64,000 nt of DNA from Piper betle (lineage: Eukaryota > Streptophyta > Magnoliopsida > Piperales > Piperaceae): positions 62,001-126,000 of the forward strand of contig JAURVB010012382.1 of NCBI GenBank assembly GCA_033002965.1, given 5' to 3'. Within the stretch, counting starts at the first letter, position 1, and each line of letters starts with the position of its first letter. Of the stretch, positions 1 through 11,629 are shown one piece after another. Position numbers and translations under genes: made by a program. The notes beneath the pieces are model-generated. The model saw only the letters and a list, made by a program, of their open reading frames with translations, had not been told where the DNA came from and searched no databases.

Positions 1-1
1 C

Positions 2-810
2 TCGAGAAAAAAGAACAAGAAGTTGTGGTTATCTCAAGAAGGGTATGTGAAGAAAGTTCTTGAGAGATTCAACATGAATGAATCCAAGCCAGTGACTACT
101 ACTTTGGGTAGTTTCTAATTGTCCAAAGAACAAGGTGCTAAAAGTGATGAGGATAAAGCTCACATGAAAAAGGTGTCTTATGCTTCAGCTATTGGAAGTC
201 TTATGTATGTTATGGTGAGCACAAGAGCAGATATTGCACATGCAGTAGGAGTAGTGAGCAGATTCATGATGAACCCAGGAAAAGAACACTGGGAGGTAGT
301 GAAATGGATTTTCAGGTACTTGAAAGGAACTTCTAATTACTGCTTATGTTTTGGGGGTGATAATATTGATGTGCAAGGTTATATGGACTCGGACCATATT
401 GGAAATAGAGACAATGGCAGGAGTACATCTAGATATATCCTTATAGTTGGTGGAACTGTAGTGAGTTGGGTTTCTAAATTGCAAAAGATAGTTGCTCTGT
501 CTTCAACTGAGGCTGAAATGTGGCTGCTATAGAAGCTAGCAAGGAATATATTTGGATTAAAACTTTAATGAATGAGTTAGGTTTTAATGGGGTTGATTGC
601 AGGTTATACAGTGATAGTTAAAGTGTAATCCATTTAGCCAAGAACTCGGCATTTCATTCTAGGACCAAACATATTCGGTTAAGGTATCATTTTATCAAAT
701 CTTTGTAGAAGAACGTAAATTGAAATTTGAAAAGATAGATAGAAAAAATAATCCGGCGGATATGTTGACTAAATTGGTGGATGGATAAAAGTTGAGTTTT
801 GCTCAACTTT
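2..810 (+). pseudogene. Copia polyprotein 3' end (RT thumb / RNase H), decayed
   Basis: This is the C-terminal part of a Ty1/Copia polyprotein, cut by the window edge. One frame from base 2 reads the RT end (YVKKVLERFNM, then SYASAIGSLMY and RADIAHAVGVVSRFM) and the RNase H core (GYMDSDHIGNRDNGRSTSRY, ALSSTEAE). The frame has a TAA at 116-118. It shifts near 520, after the STEAE motif, and resumes in another frame as VAAIEASKEYIWIK, with further stops near 618 and 705. The last recognisable motif is NPADMLTKLVDG near 755-788. Order and motifs identify Copia; the lineage was not resolved. The copy cannot encode a working enzyme. Confidence 0.88.
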
Positions 811-870
811 GGTAAACTTGCACTAACATGCAATCTTCACGAGTTTATCTTATACGGAGTATTGAGAGAG

Positions 871-1134
871 TGTGAAATCCTGCAATCTCAATAGTATAGA
901 GTATGTGAGTAATCTTCTTGTACATCTCTTTATATATTTGATGACTGTAATCTTTGGTTGAAGGAGTGAATTGTTCGTTGTTGCCCGTGGTTTTTGACTC
1001 TCGATTAAAGGAGGGTTTTCTACGTTAAATCTCTCCCCTTTTGTGGTTTTGTTTTATCTTATTTCTTAGGTCTTATTTTCCTATTATTTTTATTCGCTGT
1101 GGTTGATCTCCAATTTTGAGGATTTTTCACAACA
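871..1134 (+). repeat. 3' LTR of the decayed Copia element
   Basis: The segment follows the Copia C-terminus directly. It starts TGTGAAATCC and ends TTTCACAACA, so the ends are inverted (TGTGAAA / TTTCACA), as expected for an LTR of about 260 bp. The 5' partner is outside the window. The right edge falls about 60 bases before a splice acceptor of the response-regulator fragment, so the element probably landed in an intron of that gene copy. Confidence 0.6.
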
Positions 1135-1192
1135 CTAATGATTTGAATCTGCACTATGTTTATATTATCTCTACTCTTTTATTCGTGTACAG

Positions 1193-1780
1193 AGGATGTC
1201 CCCAAATGAACTCTTGAGTTGATGAATGATCCAGGTTTAACAAGGGAGAATGGTTGCAACCATTTGTAGGTTCTTATTTATTGGACCATTTTGCTCTAAC
1301 TGCATCATTGGAATTTTTTTAGTTAATATCAAACGTGTATTTGCCTAATATTTGGATTACATTCTTACTCTGTTTGTTCCTCCCATTTTTATCGAAGAAA
1401 ATGAAGGTTTTTGGTTTGTTGCAGTAGTGATTTTTTATTTTCTTTTGGATATAGTAATTTAAGTATAAGATTTCACTGTGCAAAAGTTTAGACGCTATCT
1501 GAAGAGAATAAGCGTAGCACAACATCAGGGAGGTATGCCCAGCTCATTTTGTGGGTCTGTTGATTCAAGCCAAACCTTGAGCCCCATAGGAAGATTGGAT
1601 TTCCAGGCATTGGCTACCTCTCGGCAAATTCCTCAAACGCTGTCTGCACTGCAGTCTGAATTTGGCAGGCCAAAAGGCAGTCTAATGGTACCTGGAATGG
1701 ATTCAGCCTTCCTTTTTCTTAAAGCAAAAGATTGTAGTTTTTGCCTGTACCTGATAGAGTTTCTATTTTTCGATCCATGA
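1193..1780 (+). pseudogene. type-B response regulator fragment (GARP domain and beyond)
   Basis: Two exon remnants match type-B ARR cytokinin-signalling transcription factors. Exon 1193-1269, after an acceptor at 1191-1192, reads DVPK-stop-TLELMNDPGLTREN, the second half of the GARP (Myb-like) DNA-binding domain. It ends at a donor GT (1270-1271). After about 210 bases the next exon reads KFRRYLKRIS, then QGGMPSSFCGSVDSS and LDFQALATSRQIPQTLSAL, the conserved region just after GARP in this family. Defects: a TGA in the first exon, the acceptor AG before KFRR changed to AA (1482-1483), apparent small codon losses, and no homology after about 1710. Receiver domain and C-terminus are absent. This is a dead, truncated copy. 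Confidence 0.75.
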
Positions 1781-3125
1781 AAAACTGAAGACGGTGATAG
1801 TACTTCATAATAACCGTTGCAATACCCAATTGCTGTCTATATGAGATAAACTTATGCGGTGAAAGAAGTTTATAATCATTTTCTTAAACATATATGGTAG
1901 TTAATTAAGTTATCAAATTTATGGTTCACTGTTCTATTCTAATCTTTACTCCCAATGAAATGAGAGTTTGTGGTCCATCTTTTGGACAAGGTTATTGCCG
2001 GGTACAATTTTCTTCCATAGTTTCAAATACAATTGCTTGCTAACTGACATTTTTAATATAAATTATTAAATTAAGATTTAAATTATTAACCTTATAACGT
2101 CCTTTCTCATATAATTGAATAAGAGCAAAGAAAAATCCTTTCTTATTATTGAACAGATTTTAACAGATTTAATATCAAGATTTTCTTTTTGAATCCTAAC
2201 CAGTGAACGAACATTATTTTCTTTTCTTTTTTAATCCAAACGTAAGTAAGAAATATCTATAAAAGTCTTTTTTTCTTTTTCTTTCTCGGTTCTTCTTTTC
2301 TTTTCTCTCCAAATGGAGCCTAAGGGAATTAGGAATATACTAACTTAATCTATATTTATATAACTAAACTTTAGAGCACGGTGCTTGGCGAGACAAACGA
2401 TTTGTTGATTACGGAGTAGCATGTTCATCCTGACATCGCACTAAAGACAAAAGACTTGCCCAATTGTCGAGTGCACGATGCGTGGCCCCTACTTCACCCA
2501 CCTTGTCCCAGTGTTGGGCTAAAGCCGATAAAGTGGGGTTCATACTTTTCAATTCAATTTTGACGCAAGGAAGCACCTCCTGGACGCCAGTTTGTCCATG
2601 TCTCACCTTTATTTTATTTTTTCTTTTTCAAATATATAAACATTAATGATACCAAAATTCATCAGTTTTATGAGACAGGTAAAAAACTTAGTTATGTATA
2701 ATTTTAAATGCTGGCATGCAGTAATATCGAGTTACATATGTCTCGAGCCAAGATATTTATATTTGCATAAATATGGATATACAAAAAATGTATTATATAT
2801 ATATATATACATATATATCAATTATACAAGCATGTTACCAGCCCGTTACACTAAATGGGAAACATAATATGTACATAAAAAATAATATTTTTGTTAAATA
2901 ATATATTTTAAGCAAAAAAAATTATTTTAGGGTAGTCCTTATGAAATTGAGATGATTGAATGAATAACTATGTAAATAAATAGGACCACTTCACTTGTGC
3001 ATTAGAACTGTTCGTGATACTACTGTATTATATTACACATTTTGATGTGATTGCATTCTAGATCCAAATCAGAAGTCAGTCTGTATACATACTAGAAAAA
3101 TAAAAACTGGCAATATTTTTGCATG
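1781..3125. other. AT-rich spacer, no gene seen
   Basis: No coding region or element with readable ends was found. A pyrimidine-rich stretch lies at 2220-2310 and a short TA/AT run near 2790-2818. The small open frames at 2409-2867 have no recognisable domain. Confidence 0.5.
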
Positions 3126-4709
3126 GTAGGTGTTACAGGCTTAGCTTGTGGGACAGTCGGGCGCTAGGGTTTGGCGGTTGTCCCTAGCGAATCCTGTGTC
3201 AAAGGCGGATAGCCGGTGTTATTCGTGTGGTGGAACAACCTACCACTGCCATGCATCATGTTGGAGTGCAGTTGGGGAACCGACGGGTGCAGCGTCTATC
3301 GGGCGTGCATGCGTGCCAGGACAATGACCGGTCACAATGTCGTGTGCCGATGGCGGGTGTAGCGGGTGAACAGGCCACTACCGGGTACCGAGCCGACGGG
3401 AACCAAGCGCATGCGAGGTCGTGCTGTGCCAGGAGCAGTACCGGGTGCGGGAGCATGTAGGTGACAGTGCACCAAGGCCGAGCATGTGGGTAGCAGTAGC
3501 GTGTGGGGACTGAGCAGGATGCCAGGAACCAGATGTACGTGCCAAGCGAGCACCACCGCGCGTGCCAGCTGATTGTTTGATCAAAATACCGAGCAAGACT
3601 AACCTGGTGTGGAGATTGATGTGCGGGCACTCGGATCCGAGTGAGTCTGGAGCCGGTGCTGTGTGCTGAGCGATCTGGAGCCTGTTGTGTGCAGGATCGG
3701 TACCAGGTCTAGCCGGGGTGAACCATGAGTGTCGACCATCAGGCTAGAATGCACCATGGGCTTTCTAGTAAATGTGCTGGAACTCCAAGAGTTGTGGTGA
3801 TGTCGGTAGATCATCCTGGACCGTGGATGAGGTGATCAATGGTGAAGGGCAGTCCTGGAACATCACTAAGGTGACTGCTGGTATTGATCGGGGATTGGAT
3901 GGCCAGGATCCAACAAGGTGATGTGCCCCTTTTGTCCAGCCAATGCCTATATAAGGAGCAGCTCTTTGGTGGTGAGGCAGAATAGATCAGAGTGGATCTG
4001 GAGAACAACATGTGAAGAGTGTGTGAGTGATCTCGGTGGAGGACAGAAACTTGGCCGGGCAAGGGGATGCCTTGGGGTTACTGCAGTCAGGCCGAGGGGC
4101 GGTCTGGAACTTCAAGGGGGACTACCGGGGTAGTCGACGTCTACCTTTATGGTCAAGGCTCACATACCAGTTGTTTGGCAACCCTGCGTGGTGAACCGAG
4201 GGTTGAGTGAAGTCCTGTTGAGTGAGGGTCGAGAGGCACGGTCATGGGGTTTGCATGTCCACGACCGGCAAGTAGTCTAGGGTGTAGACACTTGTATATC
4301 CTGTATTCATACTAGTGGAATAGAGGTTGGGACAAGTTCTCGTAATATCGTGGTGTTGCGTCGTGTTTGGCCACCGGGGTTAGACCTGTGATTCCGAGGT
4401 CTATTGGTACCGAGAAGGGTGATCGGTACGTGGGACGCGTAGTCACTACGACTTGGTGATCGGTGTGTGTGTGTTCGGTACAATCGTTGGTAGCCTGATA
4501 CCGGTACTAGTGGTGCTAGTAGCTGGGCGCGGTACCGGGACTGGGTTCGTGCAGTATTCGCAAGTGGGTGGTCCGAGGCCGCTGTGCACCACAACACATT
4601 GGTGTGTGCAGAGGTGGTGTAGGCTGGTGTTTCCAGGGAGGGAAACACGCCGCACGGAGGCAGTTAGGGCAAAAAATTTAACCCCTAAGTTGACCCCTGT
4701 GATAGTAGG
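3126..4709 (+). mobile_element. GC-rich solo LTR with 5-bp TSD
   Basis: A 1,574-bp block (3131-4704) much richer in G+C than its flanks begins TGTTACAGGC and ends CCCCTGTGATA. The ends form an imperfect inverted repeat (TGTTACAGG / CCTGTGATA). GTAGG stands directly before it (3126-3130) and directly after it (4705-4709), a 5-bp target-site duplication. No internal retroelement coding is present, so this is a solo LTR left by LTR-LTR recombination. Its length and base composition suggest Ty3/gypsy, but the family is not proven. Open frames inside are by-products of GC richness. Confidence 0.72.
3947..3957 (+). promoter_or_regulatory. TATA box inside the solo LTR
   Basis: CTATATAAGGA lies about 820 bases into the LTR on the plus strand, a plausible Pol II core promoter at the U3/R boundary. 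It also supports the plus orientation. Confidence 0.45.
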
Positions 4710-5285
4710 CATATAAGAGCGGCTTTCGATTCAAACGAATCTGTCATATATCACGTATAATAAGGTTGGATTTGGACAATCGATGTCCGAAATTACTATA
4801 TGTATCTGAATCGTTTATATCCGATCAAATCATATCAGATACAAGTTGGACTATTAAGTTTGGATATGATACGGGTCGGGGGTGTGGTCTGCATCATATC
4901 CAAATAGGTGGCATTTTAAAAAATTCTATATAAAAAATTTCCCATATTTTATAATTTTATATGTGCATTTTTTATCAAATGGGGATCATATATAAAATAT
5001 TGGATATGGGTTTAGAGAATTCAGATGGTAAATCAAATGGGTATAATATTTAGATTCGGATTTGAATATTTGAATTTGGTATCCAATAAAGCAATCCATA
5101 TTAATTTATGTTTGATCCAAACACATCCTGTGCCAACGGGCAAATAAGTATTTTTTATGTCAACAAACAATTTAGTAAGTTGAGATTTTTATGAAAAAAA
5201 AGCAGGAGCAGAGCTGATCAGTTGACACATTATTGAAGAAGGATTTGGGTGCTAATCATGGGCTAGAAGAAATTTGGCTATAAAA
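4710..5285. other. AT-rich spacer
   Basis: Non-coding between the solo LTR and the lone exon. It contains degenerate repeats of ATATC/GATAT-type words (4740-5110). CTATAAAA sits at 5278-5285 directly before the ATG at 5286, too close to act as that ORF's TATA box in the usual spacing. Confidence 0.4.
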
Positions 5286-5388
5286 ATGGCTTTCCCACTC
5301 TCATCACCACCTCCCTCTCCCCTTCCTCTCTACAGCTTTTTGCCCCACAAATCTCTGGCTCTCCATCACGCACCCTTTTCTGCACATG
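5286..5388 (+). CDS. isolated first exon with transit-peptide-like N-terminus
   Basis: An ATG in fair context (AAAATGGCT) opens 34 codons beginning MAFPLSSPPPSPLPLYSF, rich in Ser, Pro, Leu and His with no acidic residues. That is typical of a plastid or mitochondrial presequence. The frame runs into a strong donor, CACATG|GTAAGA (donor at 5389). No second exon was found in the following 2 kb of AT-rich DNA before the receptor kinase. It may be an orphan exon of a disrupted gene, an exon whose partner lies behind a long intron, or chance. The product is not recognised. Confidence 0.3.
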
Positions 5389-7391
5389 GTAAGATTTTTT
5401 TTCTTTGCCCTTTTGCATATCATGAAAATGAACCACAGCTCCTCACATTGCTTTTGTTCTTAATTGTTAATATTCTAATTCAATTGTGGAAACCAGCACT
5501 ATACGTTTTTGGTAAAAAACTCTTTTACCAATCATTTCATGATAAAATAAATTTAGAATATCTTAAATTTAATTTGATGAGAATGTGATCTACTTCACGT
5601 GGATAGTTTTTATGATATCTTTGTATTTCATTTTTTTACATACTTTATTACCGATCAATGTATAGTTGCTCAGCCTTTTTTAAAAATTTTTTTTGTTGTA
5701 GTTAATTTTAGATCCGCCTTGATGTTAATTTTAGGTGTGAGACCTCGCTTTCATTAAAAAATACTTTTCTAGCAAGTATTAATTAATTGGAAATACATTT
5801 ATTAGTCTTTATTATTTTTATTTATAATAAAAAGTCCTCATTATTCCTATATTAAATAGAACTCATGTTAATAATTACTCCTTGTTTTACTTGTGACAAT
5901 GAATATTTTTGTCAACCCTATATATAATGAATTCTCACAATAATAAGGTTTATTCATTATAGATTAAGCTAGACATGAATGAAACTTTTAAAAATAGGAG
6001 AATATTTCTCACAAAATTTTTTAATTAAATAATACTATCCACTAATTCGAATGGTTCATTATTAGACGATGATATTTGATTTACTAAAAACATCATTATT
6101 GCACACTCTTTCTTGCATATGGCGCAACACAATCTTGAAAATTTTCAATATATATATAAAATTAAAGCTCTCGATTAATTTTCCTTATTATGTTGGTCAT
6201 TGCTACGTTGTGGTTGATTTTGGGCTGACAATAATTTTAAGGCCCTAACAATACTTACTTATTTAAAATTTTAATTATTAGTATTAGAAAAATATTGGAT
6301 TGAAATTTTAACCAAATTAGGAACTTTAAAAAAATTGGTAAGTTTTTACATATTTATAATAGTATTGCTTAAATTATAGTTTGTTACTTAATAATGTATA
6401 TTTAATTTATGATTTCATTTTATTTAATTATTGATATTTATTATTAATAAAACCTAATGTATAATTTTATTATAATCAAAAGTTTTTTAAATAATAAATT
6501 CTATTTAATTACTCAAATTTTACTCAAATTGAATTTTTTTACTTAATAAAACCTACCATATTAAGTCTATTATTTATTTGAAACGTAAATTAAAATTACA
6601 TTTAATATTTGCATAAAATTATTGTCTTTTAAAAATAGATATTTTTTGTTTAAGATAATTAGTTATTTAGTATTTTTATTTAAAATAATAATTAATAATA
6701 ATTTTAGAATTAATTTTATATGTTAATATATGTTATATATATTATTAATATTTTAATATATTTCACACATCACGTAGGAGTTTTGATAGTTTTAGATAAA
6801 AATTATTGTATTTATTGTGAAAGAAACTTAGTAATGCAAAAATTTATTATTTTTATATTTATTATTTTTATTTTAAAATAATAATTAATTATATATTACT
6901 TTTATTTTACAGCAGATAATTTTTCTCATTAATAAATATACCCCCTTGTATTAAAGCGTTAGAGATTTTCTCACTCTTATCATATTTTAGCCTTTCGTGA
7001 GTCGCAGTTGATTTTAACTACACAATAATTTTTTAAACCCTTTAATACTTATTTAATTTAAAATTATAATTATTAATATTTATTATCCAGAAAACATTGG
7101 ATTATAAATTTACCTAAATTAAGAATTAAAAATGTTAATATATTTTAATATATTTATAAATCTAATACCAAATTAAATTTTGTTACTTAATAAAATATAC
7201 TTAATTTAGATTTTTACTATTTTTATATATTTATTTATATATTTTTATTCATTATTAAAAAAACTTACATTGTGATTTTAATTGAATTAAAAATATTTAA
7301 AAATAAATTTTATTTATTTATTAGTAAAAGTCTTGCGAGCGAAAGTTAGAAAAAATTTTAGAATCGCCTTCCGTAAATGCCCTTAGGCCTG
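5389..7391. other. very AT-rich intergenic DNA
   Basis: No coding potential seen. The stretch is dominated by A/T runs and holds the imperfect direct repeat listed separately. It is upstream of the receptor kinase, but I cannot assign promoter elements. Confidence 0.5.
6210..7225. repeat. imperfect direct repeat, about 230 bp, 794 bp apart
   Basis: About 6210-6440 and 7004-7225 align in the same orientation. Shared landmarks are GATTTT...ACAATAATTTT, AATACTTA...ATTTAA, a block around ACATTGGATT / ATATTGGATT, and TTTGTTACTTAATAA. They could be the ends of a decayed non-coding element or a local duplication. No LTR-type termini or TSD were found. Confidence 0.4.
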
Positions 7392-7419
7392 ACCATTGAT
7401 GATAAAGATCATCAATGGT
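7392..7419. other. perfect 12-bp inverted repeat with 4-base loop
   Basis: ACCATTGATGAT, loop AAAG, then ATCATCAATGGT. It lies about 135 bases upstream of the likely kinase start codon. It could form a cruciform or RNA hairpin or be a dyad binding site. Function unknown. Confidence 0.6.
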
Positions 7420-7552
7420 TAGACCCATCGGCGTATCCAGCAGGCCTCCTTAAGTCGTGGGCTAAAAGTTACCTGGTCATGTGTCGGAATAGTAATCGGG
7501 TTCGTCCATGCAGAATCTAGTGCGTGGAGAAGGCGAGAGTGGGAGCACACCC

Positions 7553-10258
7553 ATGGAGAGAGGCCTCCTTGTACCGCTCCTCTTCGCCCTCTCCATAGCC
7601 GCCACCCTCCACCACTCCCACGGCAGCCGTGCCCACCCTTCGCTGCTCCACCGTGACAAGGCCGCCCTCCTCTACTTCAAGAGCTCCGTGAAGGACCCCA
7701 ACCGCTCCCTCTCCAACTGGCTCAACTCCAATCACGTCTGCAACTTCTCCGGCGTCCACTGCAGCGCGACGCCCCACGGCAATCGGGTTAAGAACGTCTC
7801 GCTCCCCGGCGCCGGCATTCAAGGCCCCCTCAACCACGTTCTCTCCAACCTCTCCCACTTGCGCCAACTCAGTTTGGGGGACAACCGCCTCTACGGGCAC
7901 ATTCCCGGCGAGTTCCGTTACCTGACGCATCTGGTGGTCTTGGATCTCCATGGATCTGTTCTCCAAGGTCCCCTCCCGGACTGGATCGGCCAGCTCTCCA
8001 AACTCTGGTATCTGGACCTCGGAAGCAACCGGTTTAGTGGACGCATTCCACATTCAATCTTCAACTGCTCCAATCTCGACACTCTTGATCTCTCTGACAA
8101 TGCTCTCGTTGGCGAAATCCCGCATCAAATTGGGAATTACCTCACCAAATTGACATTGATCAACCTCTACTCCAACCGGCTCACCGGCGGCATCCCCTCC
8201 TCCTTCTCCAACATGTCAATCTTGGAGGTTTTGGATGTGACAAACAACAGCCTCTCCGGCGAATTGCCGTCCGCTGATGTGCTGGGAAAGCCTGTCAAGC
8301 TGCAGAGGCTTCACTTGTCGATGAACCGTTTCTGGAGCCACGACAGCAACACGAACCTCGAGCCCTTTTTCAGGACTATTAGCAACTGCAGCTACCTGAC
8401 AAACCTTGAAATGACACATATAGGGCTGGGAGGAAAGCTGCCCAGCTTCTCGCTTCTTCTCGGCACCAACATGTCTTCCATCAGCTTTGAGAACAATAGA
8501 TTTTCTGGGTCAATCCCTTCTGACATCAGATTGATCTCCAACCTCACACTCTTGAACCTGTCCAGCAATCTTCTCAGTGGTACCATCCCATTGGCGATCA
8601 CTCTCTTAAATCAGTTAGAGCGTCTAATCCTCTCCAACAACAGTTTATCTGGCCCAATTCCTTCCACAGTGGGAAGAATGGCCTCACTGGGATTGTTGGA
8701 TCTTTCAATCAACCAATTATCTGGGAATATTCCAAACAGTTTTGGAAATCTGAGTCGTTTGAGACAGTTGTTGCTACAAGAGAACAATCTTTCAGGCGAA
8801 ATTCCACCTGCCATTGGGAGATGCAATTCATTGCAACTACTTGTCCTGTCTTACAATAGATTGACAGGATCCATCCCTTGGGACATCTCCAACCTAACTT
8901 CCATGGGGAACTTGAACTTGTCCCACAATCTTTTCCGGGGTTCATTGCCTACGGCAATCACCAAGATGAATCTGATTGAAGTGATCGATCTTTCACACAA
9001 CAATTTCACCGGGGTTGATGTCCTGCCGCAACTGGATTTATGCCCCAGTTTGGAATCCGTGAACTTCTCCCACAACAATCTTCAAGGACAGCTGCCGGCG
9101 AAATCCTTTGGTCTGCTCAAAAGACTCTGGTCGTTGGATCTCTCCTACAACCAACTTTCAGGCTCCATCCCCTCCAGCCTCAATGGTACCAACCTTTCCC
9201 AATTGAATCTTTCATACAACGACTTCAACGGATCAATACCCACATTCCTCTTTACTACCTTCCACTTCACAAACCTATCATTCCTGGGTAATTGTCGCCT
9301 CTACGGATCACCTTCCGGCAACCGAAGTTGCAAGATCATCGCGAATACTACTCATCATAAACACTGGGAGCGTTCAATCAAGATCTGGGTCATCACCATT
9401 TCATCAGCAGCGGCATTGTTAGCCTTTCTATCCTTTCTCTACTACTGCATAAAGACGGTCGGAAGGAAGAAAATGAAGATCTTCTTCAAGGAACGTGCCG
9501 ACGACGCGAGGGCATCGCCTGCTCTCAAGCTCAACTTCCCCCGGATCACTTACCAGGAGCTCGATGAGGCAACGGCCGGCTTCGATGAGGGAAGGCTGAT
9601 CGGATCCGGCGGCTATGGCAAGGTGTATAGAGGCACGCTCAGAGATGGAACACTGGTTGCCATCAAAGTGCTGCGCACGCAGACCGGCAACTCCGCCAAG
9701 AGCTTCAAAAAGGAGTGTCAAGTGCTCAAGAGGATACGGCACCGAAATCTGATCAGAATCATCACCGCGTGCAGCCGGCCAGACTTCAAAGCGGTAGTGC
9801 TCCCGTTCATGGCGAATGGGAGCTTGGAGAGCCACTTGTACCCTGCTGACGCCGAAGCCGACGCAGCGGGGGAGCTGAGCTTGGTGCAGAGGGTGAACAT
9901 ATGCAGCGACGTGGCGGAGGGAATGGCGTACTTGCACCACCATTCGCCGGCGAGGGTGGTGCACGGGGATCTGAAGCCGAGCAATGTGCTGTTGAAGGAC
10001 GACATGACGGCGCTGGTATCCGACTTCGGGAACGCCCGGCTGCTCATGAGCGGAGGGGGCCTGCTAACGGTGGGGAGACCGACAGCGCCGGCACTTCCAC
10101 TGCCAACATGTTGTGGGGTTCCATTGGCTACATGGCACCAGGTACCTACTAATTGTTGATTTGTGGTCTTTGGTTGTTGGTCGTTACTTTGCTCGTTTCC
10201 TTTTTATCTTTATTTTTTTTTTTGGTAAAACGCACCCGCGCCTGTAGGCAAAAGAAAA

Positions 10259-10291
<33 letters not shown>

Positions 10292-11283
10292 TTTAACTTG
10301 TAATTTTTTATCAGGATTTTATTTTCTAAATAACAAGCTCTAAATAATAACAAAAATATTTTCCTATGTTTTTAAATTTAAAAAATAAATCCCAACCAAC
10401 CTCTTCAAAAATAAAATCTTTAATAGAAAAAACCATGGCAAAAGAGTTGGGCAATAAAAACGGTGCCTCCTTTGACCAAAACCACCACCCTCTCACAGTC
10501 TTTCCCAAGTATTTTTGAAAATTATTAATGACTTATGCATTAACCGTAAAGTAAAGTAATGTATAAAATTCAACGGTGACAATCAAAATACAAAATTATA
10601 CCTATAACTATTCCTTCTTAAACGAAAAGAGTGATGACCAATTTTATTTGTTTTTCATTAGAATTTTAATTCATTTAAAATGTAATTATTTTTTTAATAA
10701 AAAATTACTGAGAATTTTATAGAGAATTTGTTCATTGTATCCCCAAGAAATCGCTTTTGCTTTTATGGTTATCTGCTAAATGATAGAAAAGTAAGCAATT
10801 GACTTGTGTCTAAACATAGTTTGGAGCACGAAAAGGCTTGAAATGAACATATAACAGGGCTAGTTGTATTCATTTGCAGAGTACGGGTTGGGAGCAAACA
10901 TGTCAACCAAGGGAGATGTGTACAGCTACGGTGTGTTGGTGCTCGAAACGGTAACCAGAAAGAGGCCAATAGACGACATGTTTGCCAACGACTCGAACTT
11001 GATCAAGTGGGTGAAGAGCCACTACCATGGAAGGGTAGAGAAGGTTTTGGATGGGGAGCTCATCGGAGCAGCCAGGGATCTTGAACCAGAAGAGAGGAGA
11101 ACTTGGGAAATTGCCATTGCTGAACTCATTGAAATGGGTCTGCTTTGTACACAAGATACTCCGGCGAGCAGGCCAACCATGCAAGATGTTGCCGACGACT
11201 TGGATCGGCTCAAGAGGTACCTCGCCGGCGATACGAGTTCGGCCTTTGCTTCTTCGCTTGGCTTCTCCTCTTCAACTTGTTAG
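7553..11283 (+). CDS. LRR receptor-like Ser/Thr kinase (At2g24130-like, LRR-XII type), two exons, frameshifted
   Basis: Predicted plasma-membrane receptor kinase, about 997 residues once one missing base is allowed for. Exon 1 is 7553-10141 and exon 2 is 10880-11283. The start at 7553 is preferred over 7508 because it opens directly into the signal peptide (MERGLLVPLLFALSIAA). Then come an LRR N-cap (residues 32-72), about 20 plant-type LRRs (to about 590), one membrane span (about 610-632, starting IWVITISSAA) and a kinase domain. Seen in the kinase: GSGGYGKVY, VAIK, HGDLKPSN and DFGNARL. Gly replaces Arg before the catalytic Asp, so it is a non-RD kinase, a class common among immune receptors. 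A G run at 10055-10059 is one base short: the frame shifts there and the rest (GSIGYMAPEYG, GDVYSYGVLVLE) continues in the next frame. The final Cys codon and stop (11278-11283) come from an inserted TRIM. Ligand unknown. Confidence 0.88.
10055..10059 (+). other. frameshift in G run of the receptor kinase
   Basis: Upstream the reading frame gives RLLMSGGG. Downstream the kinase motif GSIGYMAPE lies in the neighbouring frame. One extra G in this five-G run would make the two exons (2,993 nt together) an exact multiple of three and join the motifs. Either the base is truly lost, which would truncate the kinase soon after the DFG motif, or it is a homopolymer sequencing error. Confidence 0.8.
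10142..10879 (+). other. intron of the receptor kinase
   Basis: 738 bases, donor CCAG|GTACCT, acceptor TTTGCAG|AGTACGG, phase 1, inside the APE motif of the kinase activation segment. It is AT-rich and contains a palindromic (AAT)n(ATT)n run near 10258-10291. Confidence 0.85.
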
Positions 11284-11428
11284 GCCCTTAGGGCCTCAAA
11301 AAGAGGACATGCAATAAGCGTTACGGGCCTCTATTAATCTAAAAGTTAACTTAAAAAATAAGGTTTTCTCGTTAACCTATATACAACTAACTAATATTAT
11401 CCATGACCGATATGGGATAAACTCAACA
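11278..11428 (-). repeat. 3' LTR of the TRIM in the kinase gene
   Basis: 151 bp. It pairs with 12972-13121; both contain AATCTAAAA.TTAACTTAA and CCTATATACAACT. On the minus strand it begins TGTTGAGTTTATCCC. A third, truncated copy of the same LTR (about 11491-11579, again preceded by a purine tract) lies just inside, so the element or its 3' end was partly duplicated. Confidence 0.8.
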
Positions 11429-11629
11429 ACCCTCCTTCACACATTGAACTTTCCTGAAACTATTATTATTTGACAACTCCCTTTTCATCAAACAAGTTAA
11501 CTTAAGAAAGAAGGTTATCCTATTAGCCTATATACAAATCACCAACATCATTCACGACCGATGTGGAATAAATCCAACAACTCTCCTTCGCACATCGGGC
11601 CTTAAAACTATCATTGTCTGACAATCTCT

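Noticed and set aside
3227..4716. Many overlapping frames on both strands
   Set aside because: They lie within a GC-rich solo LTR with a TSD; GC richness removes stops. No protein motifs.
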